A DNA stretch of 64,000 nucleotides from a virus: IMG/VR virus record IMGVR_UViG_3300037264_004862, positions 1-64,000 of that record; one strand, 5' to 3'. Position 1 is the stretch's first letter, and every line of letters begins with the position of its first letter. Positions 56,912 through 64,000 of this stretch are shown here, piece by piece. The notes beneath the pieces were generated by a model. It was not told where the DNA came from. It worked only from the letters and a program-made list of their open reading frames with translations, and searched no databases. The position numbers were made by a program, and so were the translations under genes.

Positions 56912-57313
56912 ATGACCAACTCCAAAAAGAAGATCGAAATTTACAATGTAGATTTGGACATAAATTTAGATAACGAAATTAAAAAACATGCTACTCTAGA
57001 TACCGATACTAAAGATAGGATAGCCAGCATAATAAATATTGCTCGTGAGCGAGCTAAAAAGCCAATTGATCCTGAAGAGCTTATCTGGAATGAGAAATTT
57101 GAGAAATTGTTTGTCATTATTACTAATAACCCATATTTAGCTGCCACTAAGCAAATTACTATGGACATTTTAAGTATTTCGGCCCCAGACTTAGGTAAGA
57201 TCATTGCGAAATTTAAAAAGTTCCTAAGAGTTAACAAGGACAACAAATGGTCATTGATTATCGGCCAAGACAATAAAAATGAGCGTATTTATAGTTTAAA
57301 GAGGTCTATATGA
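56912..57313 (+). CDS. hypothetical protein
   Basis: 133 aa. Helical, charged; the C-terminal half may be a winged-helix (ISAPDLGKIIAKFKKFLRV...WSLIIGQ). Divergent from 56120..56884. Function unknown; DNA binding possible. Confidence 0.6.
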   Translation: MTNSKKKIEIYNVDLDINLDNEIKKHATLDTDTKDRIASIINIARERAKKPIDPEELIWNEKFEKLFVIITNNPYLAATKQITMDILSISAPDLGKIIAKFKKFLRVNKDNKWSLIIGQDNKNERIYSLKRSI

Positions 57314-57438
57314 GCGAGCAACCTAAAGTAGTTCTTAAGAAAACGTCCCGTAAAGGTATTGAGATTGGTACTAAGGTAAAACAGATTAGGAAGCCTGAGG
57401 TGCCGATCGTTGTACCTCAGAGGAAGAAATCCTTATAA
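57310..57438 (+). CDS. small basic protein
   Basis: 42 aa, ATGA overlap with the upstream gene. Lys/Arg/Val-rich (VVLKKTSRKGIEIGTKVK). Convergent overlap of 53 nt with the glycosylase gene. Function unknown. Confidence 0.5.
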   Translation: MSEQPKVVLKKTSRKGIEIGTKVKQIRKPEVPIVVPQRKKSL

Positions 57439-58102
57439 TCAGCTCACATATCGCTTTGATGTCTGCTTCAAATCGTGTCTTCCTACCTGGGTCAGCCATA
57501 TTCTGAGGTGATGGGTGGTAAATTGGGTAGACATTTACATCAAATTTCTCAGATTTCAAGAATTTACCAAGATTTGCAGAGAAGGTCAACTTGGGACAAA
57601 GCGCTTCGAAAGCTACTGCACCTAGCGCTATTACGAATTTGGGTCTAATGGTTTTGATCTCAATTTGTAAAAAAGCCTGGCACGCATCAAACTCGTCGCC
57701 TTCAGGTTTACGATTTTCAGGCGTATGACATTTAACGGCATTAGTAATATAGAACACTTCACGTTGTACACCAAATTTGGCAAGTGCCTGGTTAAAAAAT
57801 TCGCCTGCTTCTCCCACGAAAGGCTCATCTTTCATACACTCATTAAAACCAGGATTCTGACCAACCACCATAAACTTAGTGGGATTCATGTTACTGAATA
57901 CATGATGATCGGATATAGGTTTTCCATTATGCTCATGGTCCATTCTACCCAAACGGCACATTCGACATTCTTTACAAGTGGCTTTTAAAGGCCGCAAAGT
58001 TTTGAGGAGTTGATTTTGTTCATCGGTCATAGGTCGCCTTTCGGACCAATCATAGTAGATGATATCACGAATTACTTGATCATGATTGGCATCGTAGATC
58101 AT
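57386..58102 (-). CDS. udg: uracil-DNA glycosylase, family 4 (Fe-S) type
   Basis: 238 aa. CKECRMCRLG, then VVGQNPGFNE (motif 1), FVGEAGEFFNQAL, YITNAVKCHTPENRKP, C in ACQAFL, and YPIYHPSP (motif 2). The Cys set would bind a 4Fe-4S cluster. Removes uracil from DNA. The last residues overlap 57310..57438 antisense. Confidence 0.85.
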   Translation of the reverse strand: MIYDANHDQVIRDIIYYDWSERRPMTDEQNQLLKTLRPLKATCKECRMCRLGRMDHEHNGKPISDHHVFSNMNPTKFMVVGQNPGFNECMKDEPFVGEAGEFFNQALAKFGVQREVFYITNAVKCHTPENRKPEGDEFDACQAFLQIEIKTIRPKFVIALGAVAFEALCPKLTFSANLGKFLKSEKFDVNVYPIYHPSPQNMADPGRKTRFEADIKAICELIIRISSSEVQRSAPQAS

Positions 58103-59016
58103 ATACTACGCAGTTTTAACAATCTTCTTATTGATGCACCAACATCCATGAAATAGTCCCATTGTCCATGCTGGCCAACAGGATAAATACCTACTTTTTC
58201 TAAATCATTAAGTTTAGGTGGTGTGCCAACCGGAAATGCTTTCTGCATATTAGTGGCATTTATGACATCTAATCTACTGTTCGTGAATGCACCAAGATAT
58301 GACATTGGATTTCCAAGATCACACCTACAATGGAAAACATATTGATCCCCAGACACTCTATCGACTTTAAAGAAATCGAAAGCTGTATCAGCAACAAAAA
58401 CCTGTTGTGCACCTTCAAAGTTCAATGCCGGTGTAGCGATATGGTAATACCAAACATCAACCGCTGGAAGGCTGTGTGTTTCACCTATAAAATCTAACAA
58501 TGCATCTAGGGGAATAGTACTTATTATCTTGTTATATTCGTACGTTCCTGTAGATGTTTGGATTGTATGGTCTTGGTACGAAATTTTACTAACGGTGCCA
58601 TATTGTTGACGAGCTTTATCAATTTCTAATTTATAACGTGTTTGTAATGAACTATAAATTTCAGTAGCAGTAACATGTTTATAAACATTTAATTCAAGAC
58701 GCAATAGCATCTTAGCTGCTGGATGTATATTGTCGCCAAACAATTTAGAAATATATGCATCTTTCGCAAACGATGCATCAGCAAACAGCAACTGCCCACC
58801 ATATGAACTGGCTCTGAATAATCTATCAGTTTTAGGGATGGCTGTAAATTCTCTTATAATTGGATCGATTGAATCATGAGCAACGATAAAATTATCTGCC
58901 GTAGGTGGATTAAATGAATAGAAACGTGATCTACCAAATGGTATCAGCTGCCAGTTCTCACCTAATATAGATTTAGCTAGGAGGCCAGTTATTCCACTAC
59001 CTAATATGAAGTTCAC
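58099..59016 (-). CDS. FAD-dependent oxidoreductase-like protein
   Basis: 305 aa. MNFILGSGITGLLAKSIL is a dinucleotide-binding start (G-x-G-x-x-G), and the C-terminal VGIYPVGQHGQWDYFMDVGAS resembles the FAD-contacting end of UDP-galactopyranose mutase and amine-oxidase-like flavoproteins. ATGA overlap with udg. In phages such flavoproteins are unusual; a role in sugar or DNA-base modification is speculation. Confidence 0.6.
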   Translation of the reverse strand: MNFILGSGITGLLAKSILGENWQLIPFGRSRFYSFNPPTADNFIVAHDSIDPIIREFTAIPKTDRLFRASSYGGQLLFADASFAKDAYISKLFGDNIHPAAKMLLRLELNVYKHVTATEIYSSLQTRYKLEIDKARQQYGTVSKISYQDHTIQTSTGTYEYNKIISTIPLDALLDFIGETHSLPAVDVWYYHIATPALNFEGAQQVFVADTAFDFFKVDRVSGDQYVFHCRCDLGNPMSYLGAFTNSRLDVINATNMQKAFPVGTPPKLNDLEKVGIYPVGQHGQWDYFMDVGASIRRLLKLRSI

Positions 59017-59411
59017 AGAATGTAGTTATCAGTTGAGATCCGACCCTCTGCAATTGGATCCACAAATGGGCCAGTACCTTCAATTGAAGCAGGTGCTTTT
59101 AGGTGCAAAATAATCTCGGGCGGAGCGGCCATTTCTTGTTCGATAGTCTGAACTTGTGGCATTGATGCAGGTGTACAAGACTTGCACTCTGGGCACTTTA
59201 AATCGACACCATCATATAAATCTGCAGGGCTAAATTTAATCAATTGAGCACAATGAGGACAAGTCGTCATATATTTAGATGGTTTGGCTGGATCTCCAGA
59301 CGAATCACGACCAAAAGAGTCAATAGGAACCTTTTCCCACTCGATTGGACGCGCTTGAACCGACTCTTCTTTAATGATTATAGTTATAAGATCGAAAGTA
59401 ACATTACTCAT
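59013..59411 (-). CDS. zinc-ribbon protein
   Basis: 132 aa. CPHCAQLIKF...LKCPECKSC: two CxxC knuckles 22 residues apart. Flanking segments are low complexity. Overlaps neighbours by ATGA. Confidence 0.6.
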   Translation of the reverse strand: MSNVTFDLITIIIKEESVQARPIEWEKVPIDSFGRDSSGDPAKPSKYMTTCPHCAQLIKFSPADLYDGVDLKCPECKSCTPASMPQVQTIEQEMAAPPEIILHLKAPASIEGTGPFVDPIAEGRISTDNYIL

Positions 59412-59848
59412 GACCAGTCTCCTTTACTCTTTGCGGCTTTTCTGGTTTCCATTGCCATATTTGCAAATTGGCCGAAACAAGTATCGTCTGCATTAAAATC
59501 CATATAATTACGGGAAACCTTGGGCTTCTCTACATTACGGTCAACATCCACTCTATGTATCAACATCCTATGATAATTAAACTTGCCCCTTAGGACTGCA
59601 GTACAGAAATCACATTTGATAGTATTTGGCGATATAGCCTTAGCTATGTTTTGTTTAACCTTATCTTCAGCATTAGTATAGCATTTTTCACAAACATCGA
59701 CATCAAGGTCTTTAGCACCCTGAACAACTCGCAAAACCGCAGAGTCAACCGAAACAATACTAGATTCAAATGAATAATAAATGAATTGGTCCTTGTAGGT
59801 CGTTCCACAAATATCACAACAAATACCGTCTTTAGTCTTTAATAGCAT
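59408..59848 (-). CDS. zinc-binding protein
   Basis: 146 aa. C-C-D-I-C-G, CEKC, and CDFC: three Cys pairs in the first 100 residues suggest two zinc sites, followed by NADDTCFGQFANMA. Sits directly after the polymerase gene. Function unknown. Confidence 0.6.
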   Translation of the reverse strand: MLLKTKDGICCDICGTTYKDQFIYYSFESSIVSVDSAVLRVVQGAKDLDVDVCEKCYTNAEDKVKQNIAKAISPNTIKCDFCTAVLRGKFNYHRMLIHRVDVDRNVEKPKVSRNYMDFNADDTCFGQFANMAMETRKAAKSKGDWS

Positions 59849-62262
59849 TATGCATTCGACCTATCCAACGGAATCACAATGCTTCCATTTTTAAGATTGA
59901 AACTTTTAAATTTTTCTTTCCAGACTACCCTCATACGTACACCATGCCCTTCTTTGAAGGCGTCCTCGCCATTAGATGCAAGGTCGTCGCGCCAGACCAT
60001 CACTCTAACATTTTCAACGCCGTCTGTGACAATAAGCTCACCGAATTCGGTGTTTTTACGTCTTAACGAAAATTTATCGATATAAACTTCTAAAATGCCA
60101 GATTTTTTAGCCGAGGCTATAGAAGCTTCAGTATCATGTACATATAAATCCATCGGAGAATGACAAGTATAACCAAGATAAGCTCGTTCAAAAGTCAATA
60201 GTTCTTCTAAGTTGAAATCATCAGATATTGCCATAACTTGGTCACGCGTAAGCTGCAAATTTTTAGCGATTTCCCAAGTAGCTTCATCATAGCTATCTGG
60301 AAGTTTGAGTTCTGCTTTTGGCCATGGCGTTTTTGGCGTCCATTTTGCAATTTTAGGCGGCAATACTTTACGTTTGGGGTATTGTGTATAAAATTCTTTA
60401 GCTTGACGCTGCCGTTCGGTTTCAATGGCCGTTAACGGCCAAGCATACGTACATTTAATAAGTTTTCTTATTTGTTTGCTGTCTTCATCGGTGCCATACT
60501 CATATTGATACCAAAGCCATGTAGCTTTACGATTTTTGTGTTGCTTATCGAATGCGCCTAGTTTAATTAGGCGCTCACATACAGTTTTACCTTTACCATT
60601 TTTAACAATAAAGTCGTCAATGTCAGTGTAAATACTACGGTTGGCTGCCATTGTTTCAGCCATCTTCCCATCCATGTTCTTAATGCTCGTTAGACCTGGA
60701 GTAACAACTTCTTCGTTCACTGAGAACTTAAGAGTAAGCTTATCACAATCAATAGATCCGAATTTGACACCTTCAGCGCGCGCATTACCCATATACTTGG
60801 CTAGCTTCATGCTGTCACAATCAGACATAACCGCTGCCCACCACTCAGCTGGATAATAAGCTTTTAAATATAAGCATCGTTGTGCTATAATGATGTAAGC
60901 AGTAGCGTGGGATTTATTAAAGGCATATCGGCCGAATGTTTCCATTTTATCCCACCATTCAGCCGCTTTTTCTTTGCCAAGAGTATTACATGCGCCTGCA
61001 AGCCACTTTTCTTTAACTGCCGGAAGTTTTTCTTTAATTTTCTTAGCGACGGCTTTTCTTGCCGCTTCAGCCTCTGGTACAGTAAATCCTCCTAAACCAC
61101 GCCAAATATCAGCTAATTGCTCCTGGTATACAACTACGCCAAAAGTACTTTTCAGCTTTTCTTTAATAGTTGGATCCTCACCATTTTCCCATTCCTCCTC
61201 ACCATCACGTCTCTTAACGTAGGTCTCAATCATCGGCATAGGGCCCGGACGGCCCAATGACGTATAGACAACCAAATCGTCAAAACTTTTAACGCCATTC
61301 ATGAGAATACGTTTCGCTAGTTCCGTTTCGAACTGGAAGACGGTTTCTGTTCTTAATTGCCTAGCTAACTCTAATGCGCCTTGGTCATTAAGTAAGATTG
61401 GATTTTTATTACCATCAACATCAATTTTCCAACCTGCGCGGTCCACTTCAGGATCAATATCAGTCCATTCAATAGTTACACCACGATTGGCTTTAATTAG
61501 TTCTAGACATGTTTTGATCCATAACAACGTCCTCAATCCTAGAATATCGAATTTTACGAATCCCATCTTCGAGAGCTGTGATGAAATGCTTTCAGTCCAA
61601 GCACTGGTCCAGCGCCCGCTGCATAAAGTCAAAGGTACATGATCCTTAATTGGCACATTTGATATAATAATACCACCCGCGTGGCGACCTTGTGCCTTGA
61701 TACCACCTACCATTCGGTAAGCCATATCAACTATCTCTTTATGTTCAATGGCGTACTTATGGAATTCCTGATAGTCTTTAATAGCATCTGTTAATTTTAA
61801 GTCGTCAAATTCGTCTGGCAAAATTTTAGTGAGGGCCATAATGGCGTCGAGGTCGCCCCCGAGGGCACGTACTGTGTCTTGTAAGGCCAATTTTGGTTTA
61901 TAGGTCTGCCACAACCCTACGCTGCAGACCTTATCGTGACCATAAACACTTGCGGCATATGTCTCAACTTTTTCTCGAGTACCAGGCAAAAGATCAATGT
62001 CAACATCCGGAAAGTCAGTCTCATACTTGATATTATGTGGAATGTTTTCTTTAATTGGGTCGATAGAAGTGATACCCAATAGGTAAGGCAAAACCATACC
62101 ATTCTTATTATGATTATATTTATTTTTTGAGAAACTAAGCCACTTGTCCTCAGCGCCTTGTTTTTCAATTTCTGAGAATTCGAATTTTAGGCGATCATGA
62201 TAGACTTTAGATAATGGCTTACATTTAGTTTCAGCTTCAATTTTAAGCTCTGTCCAAGTCAT
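59848..62262 (-). CDS. dnaE: DNA polymerase III alpha, catalytic part (family C)
   Basis: 804 aa. LPYLLGITSIDP and DFPDVDIDLLP hold the two first catalytic Asp; KFDILGLRTL the third. GRHAGGIIISN, RPGPMPMIETYVKR and FNKSHATAYIIIAQRCLYLKA are conserved finger/palm blocks; an OB-type region ends the chain. It has no PHP domain, and the usual G-x-G-R-G-S-A-A-G-S loop before YLLGI is degenerate (NHNKNG). Those parts lie in 63080..64000. Confidence 0.85.
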   Translation of the reverse strand: MTWTELKIEAETKCKPLSKVYHDRLKFEFSEIEKQGAEDKWLSFSKNKYNHNKNGMVLPYLLGITSIDPIKENIPHNIKYETDFPDVDIDLLPGTREKVETYAASVYGHDKVCSVGLWQTYKPKLALQDTVRALGGDLDAIMALTKILPDEFDDLKLTDAIKDYQEFHKYAIEHKEIVDMAYRMVGGIKAQGRHAGGIIISNVPIKDHVPLTLCSGRWTSAWTESISSQLSKMGFVKFDILGLRTLLWIKTCLELIKANRGVTIEWTDIDPEVDRAGWKIDVDGNKNPILLNDQGALELARQLRTETVFQFETELAKRILMNGVKSFDDLVVYTSLGRPGPMPMIETYVKRRDGEEEWENGEDPTIKEKLKSTFGVVVYQEQLADIWRGLGGFTVPEAEAARKAVAKKIKEKLPAVKEKWLAGACNTLGKEKAAEWWDKMETFGRYAFNKSHATAYIIIAQRCLYLKAYYPAEWWAAVMSDCDSMKLAKYMGNARAEGVKFGSIDCDKLTLKFSVNEEVVTPGLTSIKNMDGKMAETMAANRSIYTDIDDFIVKNGKGKTVCERLIKLGAFDKQHKNRKATWLWYQYEYGTDEDSKQIRKLIKCTYAWPLTAIETERQRQAKEFYTQYPKRKVLPPKIAKWTPKTPWPKAELKLPDSYDEATWEIAKNLQLTRDQVMAISDDFNLEELLTFERAYLGYTCHSPMDLYVHDTEASIASAKKSGILEVYIDKFSLRRKNTEFGELIVTDGVENVRVMVWRDDLASNGEDAFKEGHGVRMRVVWKEKFKSFNLKNGSIVIPLDRSNA

Positions 62263-62648
62263 TTAGCCTCTGCTTTTACCATTTCCTGTAATGCTTTCAT
62301 TGTAGTTGCTTTGCCAATCGTAACTTTCAGATTTGTAAATGGATCGGCGGCCTTCCGTGTACGCTCTACTAAATCGATATTACGCTCAGCTTTGGCTTTA
62401 TAGTTACCTTTCTCATTCTTCTCCATAAGCCGAGGAACATAAGAATTACAAGATTCTAATTCTATTTCTGGCTTGTTATCTTTAATGGCCTTTAAAGCAT
62501 ATTCTAATGCATAAAGCTCAGCTAGATTAGTGGTAGCCTTATTTAGTTTAATTGTTTTGATATATTCTTGGTCGCCACTCTTTAACCATATACCAAAGGC
62601 AGCCTTATCTTTAGAGGCATAACCATAAAACTGTCCTGTGATCTTCAT
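62259..62648 (-). CDS. degenerate RNase H-like protein
   Basis: 129 aa. TTNLAELYALEYALKAI is the RNase HI helix with its Glu; the first strand lacks the usual Asp, and SCNSYV replaces T-D-S-x-Y-V (Asp to Asn). The fold is probable, the nuclease activity doubtful. Placed between the two polymerase parts. Confidence 0.6.
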   Translation of the reverse strand: MKITGQFYGYASKDKAAFGIWLKSGDQEYIKTIKLNKATTNLAELYALEYALKAIKDNKPEIELESCNSYVPRLMEKNEKGNYKAKAERNIDLVERTRKAADPFTNLKVTIGKATTMKALQEMVKAEAK

Positions 62649-63073
62649 TTTCTTTCCTTTTCCTTTACTTCTTTAAGCACTGCCATGCATTTACTAACAT
62701 AATCAAGTGCCCATTGTTTGTAAGCAAATACTTCGTTTGGAGCTGGTGTAACTACTGGTAGTACTACATTTAGCTGTTTCGCATATGCCTGTATAGCTTC
62801 CTGCATTCCACGCAATGGTACAGTAATTAACCTTACCAAATCGTCGGCCATTAAAGCTTTCACATTAACTGGGGTATTTTCATCGAGATTTTCTACGGCA
62901 AGCTTAGCTACGTCTATCCATTTGAAATAATATTTTGTCAATGCAATATCAGTCTGGTCATTAGACGGAAGATTGCCTACCCATAGAGATGACATAGCAG
63001 TTACTTGGGCAGCTTCGGCCAATAACGTCATCAGCATCTCTTTGTTAATTTCTTGCTGCTGTTGGTTTTCCAT
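62645..63073 (-). CDS. helical hypothetical protein
   Basis: 142 aa. GAGGAATT precedes the ATG. All-helical, with Gln-rich start and charged end (LKEVKEKERK). Encoded between the polymerase halves; may help join them, but nothing in the sequence proves this. Confidence 0.6.
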   Translation of the reverse strand: MENQQQQEINKEMLMTLLAEAAQVTAMSSLWVGNLPSNDQTDIALTKYYFKWIDVAKLAVENLDENTPVNVKALMADDLVRLITVPLRGMQEAIQAYAKQLNVVLPVVTPAPNEVFAYKQWALDYVSKCMAVLKEVKEKERK

Positions 63074-63079
63074 AATTCC

Positions 63080-64000
63080 TCACATATCAACCTTCAACAT
63101 GAATCCACCTCGACTTGGTGACAAAAAGCGGTCGAAACTCAAACCCCATTTCAGTGGATCCATATCATGTATGCCCAGAAGGTAACATACTAAGCTACCT
63201 CCAGCCGACCCTCGCGCAGGACCAACATCCCAACTGTTATCTCTGGCGTGTTGAACAAGATTACGGGTGATCAAGAAGTATGATGAGAATTTCTTCTCAA
63301 TAATCCTACTAAGCTCTATGCGTATTTGCTCTTTATAGGTTACCATTTTACTATCAATTAAATAACGATTTTCACACTTATGAAGCCCTTTATGTATGAG
63401 AGATTGGGCTACAAGTTTTTGGATCATCTCATCGGCGCCTTGAATTTCTGGAAGCTTAGGTGATAGATCAGGCGCAAAAGCTGAACACTTTTCTGAAATG
63501 GCCATCGTATTATCACAGACTCGCTCGAACCAGTTTATGTTGTCGTATTTATCATATCCCTGTTCAACATAAATCTGCCTAAACTGAGCTCGATTCTTGA
63601 AAAACCCTTCATCAGAATCAACATGGAACAAATTCGGATCAGTAACCAAAGTATTCTGTTCAACTGCCATCATTGTCTTTTGTAGTTCAAAATCACGGCG
63701 ATGAAGGTAATGCAAATCGCCTGTCATTACCGCTGGAATTTCAAGCTTTTTAGATATATCAGACATCTGATAGAAGACCTCTCGAGCGCCTTCGATTGAT
63801 TCTCCTGGAATTTGAAGTTCAATATAGAAATCATCACCAAAGACATCACGCATTTTCTTAGTATAATCAATTGCTTTCCGGTAATAGTTTATCGTGCCAA
63901 TTTTATTGTTCTTAGCTTTTTCTTTATGGGCAAGACGGAGCTCATGACAAATTGGACCATTCAAACATCCCGACAATACTATCAAACCTTCACGGTACTT
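63080..64000 (-). CDS. dnaE: DNA polymerase III alpha, N-terminal part (continues past the right edge)
   Basis: Open from the window edge. REGLIVLSGCLNGPI, AVMTGDLHYL and HRRDFE are PHP-domain features; GPARGSAGGSLVCYLLGI is the palm loop. The frame ends RFLSPSRGGFMLKVDM then stop, exactly where the catalytic P-D-x-D-x-D should be. It therefore carries the PHP domain and nucleotide loop but no catalytic Asp; these are in 59848..62262. Confidence 0.85.
   Translation of the reverse strand, partial: KYREGLIVLSGCLNGPICHELRLAHKEKAKNNKIGTINYYRKAIDYTKKMRDVFGDDFYIELQIPGESIEGAREVFYQMSDISKKLEIPAVMTGDLHYLHRRDFELQKTMMAVEQNTLVTDPNLFHVDSDEGFFKNRAQFRQIYVEQGYDKYDNINWFERVCDNTMAISEKCSAFAPDLSPKLPEIQGADEMIQKLVAQSLIHKGLHKCENRYLIDSKMVTYKEQIRIELSRIIEKKFSSYFLITRNLVQHARDNSWDVGPARGSAGGSLVCYLLGIHDMDPLKWGLSFDRFLSPSRGGFMLKVDM

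Noticed and set aside
59848-64000. Polymerase split considered as an intein or group I intron insertion
   Set aside because: No N- or C-terminal intein motifs at the break, two complete genes lie between, and the seam is duplicated rather than cleanly cut.

Overview
The window looks like part of a large double-stranded DNA phage genome. It carries a replication and recombination set (two parts of a DNA polymerase III alpha subunit, a Pol I-like polymerase, DnaB-type helicase, bacterial-type RecA, gp32-like ssDNA-binding protein, 5'-3' exonuclease, uracil-DNA glycosylase) among tightly packed, overlapping small genes, with tRNAs, HNH endonucleases and glycosyltransferases. Shine-Dalgarno sequences (GGAGG type), lipobox signal peptides and a twin-arginine-like peptide fit a bacterial, probably Gram-negative, host. 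The species cannot be named from sequence alone.

Layout. 1-15.0 kb has clearly higher GC and is almost wholly minus-strand. It is a cassette of very small genes (many under 60 codons: single-helix membrane proteins, zinc ribbons, basic proteins) plus a tyrosine-phosphatase-like protein, a kinase-like protein, an HNH protein and a papain-like protein. Two tRNAs lie near 13.4 kb. Three stretches (2.26-2.54, 10.03-10.7 and 13.62-13.85 kb) look like structured RNA rather than protein. A short GTAACACACC-type element recurs about 15 times between genes here. At 15.0-15.1 kb composition drops sharply to AT-rich, next to a G-rich tract and a truncated FkbM-methyltransferase remnant.

15.2-24.7 kb is a tandem array of about 21 intact members and one remnant of a single, very divergent small-protein family (about 80-130 aa). 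Each has an N-terminal L-I-x-x-W-L motif and a C-terminal D-P-x-F-F-x-K-L motif. Further copies are scattered through the rest of the window. A roughly 1-kb very GC-rich island with a tRNA-like end is inserted in the array. This family is the main candidate for an undescribed system.

24.6-47 kb is mixed: Thg1-like enzyme, an SDR epimerase, two trypsin-like proteases, a prohead-protease-like protein, phosphoesterase, adenylosuccinate lyase, two glycosyltransferase genes, a P-loop kinase, HNH proteins and a run of three lipoproteins. 46.3-64 kb is mainly the minus-strand replication block. The polymerase III alpha gene appears split: the distal part runs off the right edge, the catalytic part is separate, and a degenerate RNase H-like gene and one unknown gene lie between them.
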